Shown piece after piece: positions 54,643-54,711 of a stretch of 54,711 bases of DNA. Every line of letters begins with the position of its first letter. Positions within the stretch are counted from its first letter, which is position 1. The notes under the pieces are model-generated. The model was given only the letters and a program-made list of their open reading frames with translations, was not told where the DNA came from and made no database searches. A program made the position numbers and the translations under genes. This DNA comes from Stutzerimonas stutzeri (GTDB lineage: Bacteria; Pseudomonadota; Gammaproteobacteria; Pseudomonadales; Pseudomonadaceae): contig NZ_JAMOIC010000026.1 in assembly GCF_024448895.1 (NCBI RefSeq), positions 1 through 54,711 of the forward strand, given 5' to 3'.

Positions 54643-54711
54643 TCAGTCTTCTACGGAGCTGCGGATCAGGTGGTCGAACGCGCTCAGCGAGGCCTTGGCG
54701 CCTTCACCGAT
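54643..54711 (-). CDS. ahpF: C-terminal end of alkyl hydroperoxide reductase subunit F (partial)
   Basis: The minus strand reads IGEGAKASLSAFDHLIRSS followed by VED and a stop at 54643-54645. This matches the C-terminal end of AhpF, where IGEGAKASLSAFDYLIR is conserved. Only the last 22 codons are in the window. AhpF is the flavoprotein that reduces AhpC to remove peroxides. Confidence 0.82.
   Translation of the reverse strand: MGEGAKASLSAFDHLIRSSVED

Overview
The window is a GC-rich stretch of chromosome from a gammaproteobacterium of the Pseudomonas/Stutzerimonas group. The evidence is the proteins themselves (BifA with GGDQF, MexVW-type pump, IcmP-type imelysin, AmpG with extra membrane segments, YajQ), the intergenic REP-like hairpins, and a gene order from bifA to a PduO-type adenosyltransferase that, as far as I recall, follows the P. 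aeruginosa PA4367-PA4399 neighbourhood. I see no phage, transposon, CRISPR array, tRNA or rRNA.

Region 1 (1-2850): three tandem copies of a ~110-bp hairpin repeat, then a minus-strand ABC importer (ATPase, permease, substrate-binding protein) of the zinc family. A 5-3-5 palindrome upstream reads as a Zur box.

Region 2 (3093-20961): a purine catabolism and uptake island. It holds a FadR-type GntR regulator; three NCS2 permeases of different clades (AzgA-, UacT- and XanQ-like) and a Tsx-like outer-membrane channel; and the urate-to-glyoxylate route: PuuD urate hydroxylase, HIU hydrolase, OHCU decarboxylase, PuuE allantoinase, allantoicase and ureidoglycolate lyase. A dCache-type chemoreceptor and a RutR-family TetR regulator sit at its right end. 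A family of palindromes TTGTNNACAA lies in front of the regulator, the AzgA permease, HIU hydrolase, puuE, xanQ, the chemoreceptor and the TetR gene. That predicts one GntR-controlled purine regulon covering sensing, swimming, uptake and breakdown. This is the most notable system in the window.

Region 3 (21150-30859): bifA (c-di-GMP phosphodiesterase), a spermidine-synthase-like methyltransferase, a GIDE/BAM-type membrane protein with an EF-hand, a lemA gene broken by a one-base deletion, and a four-gene iron-linked operon (imelysin lipoprotein, di-heme DUF1111 lipoprotein, second imelysin, DUF1513 Tat protein) preceded by a good Fur box.

Region 4 (30980-45363): a second chemoreceptor, a MexVW-type RND pump, a small secreted protein, groESL with a heat-shock promoter, fxsA, a HugZ-like protein, an SDR, a DUF481 protein, an alkyltransferase-like protein and ampG.

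Region 5 (45406-54711): an MscS-type channel, yajQ, a response regulator with a degenerate GGDEF domain, panE-like, a sensor histidine kinase, a PduO-type cobalamin adenosyltransferase, a voltage-sensor-like membrane protein, an alpha/beta hydrolase overlapping a DUF3182 gene, and the 3' end of ahpF at the edge.
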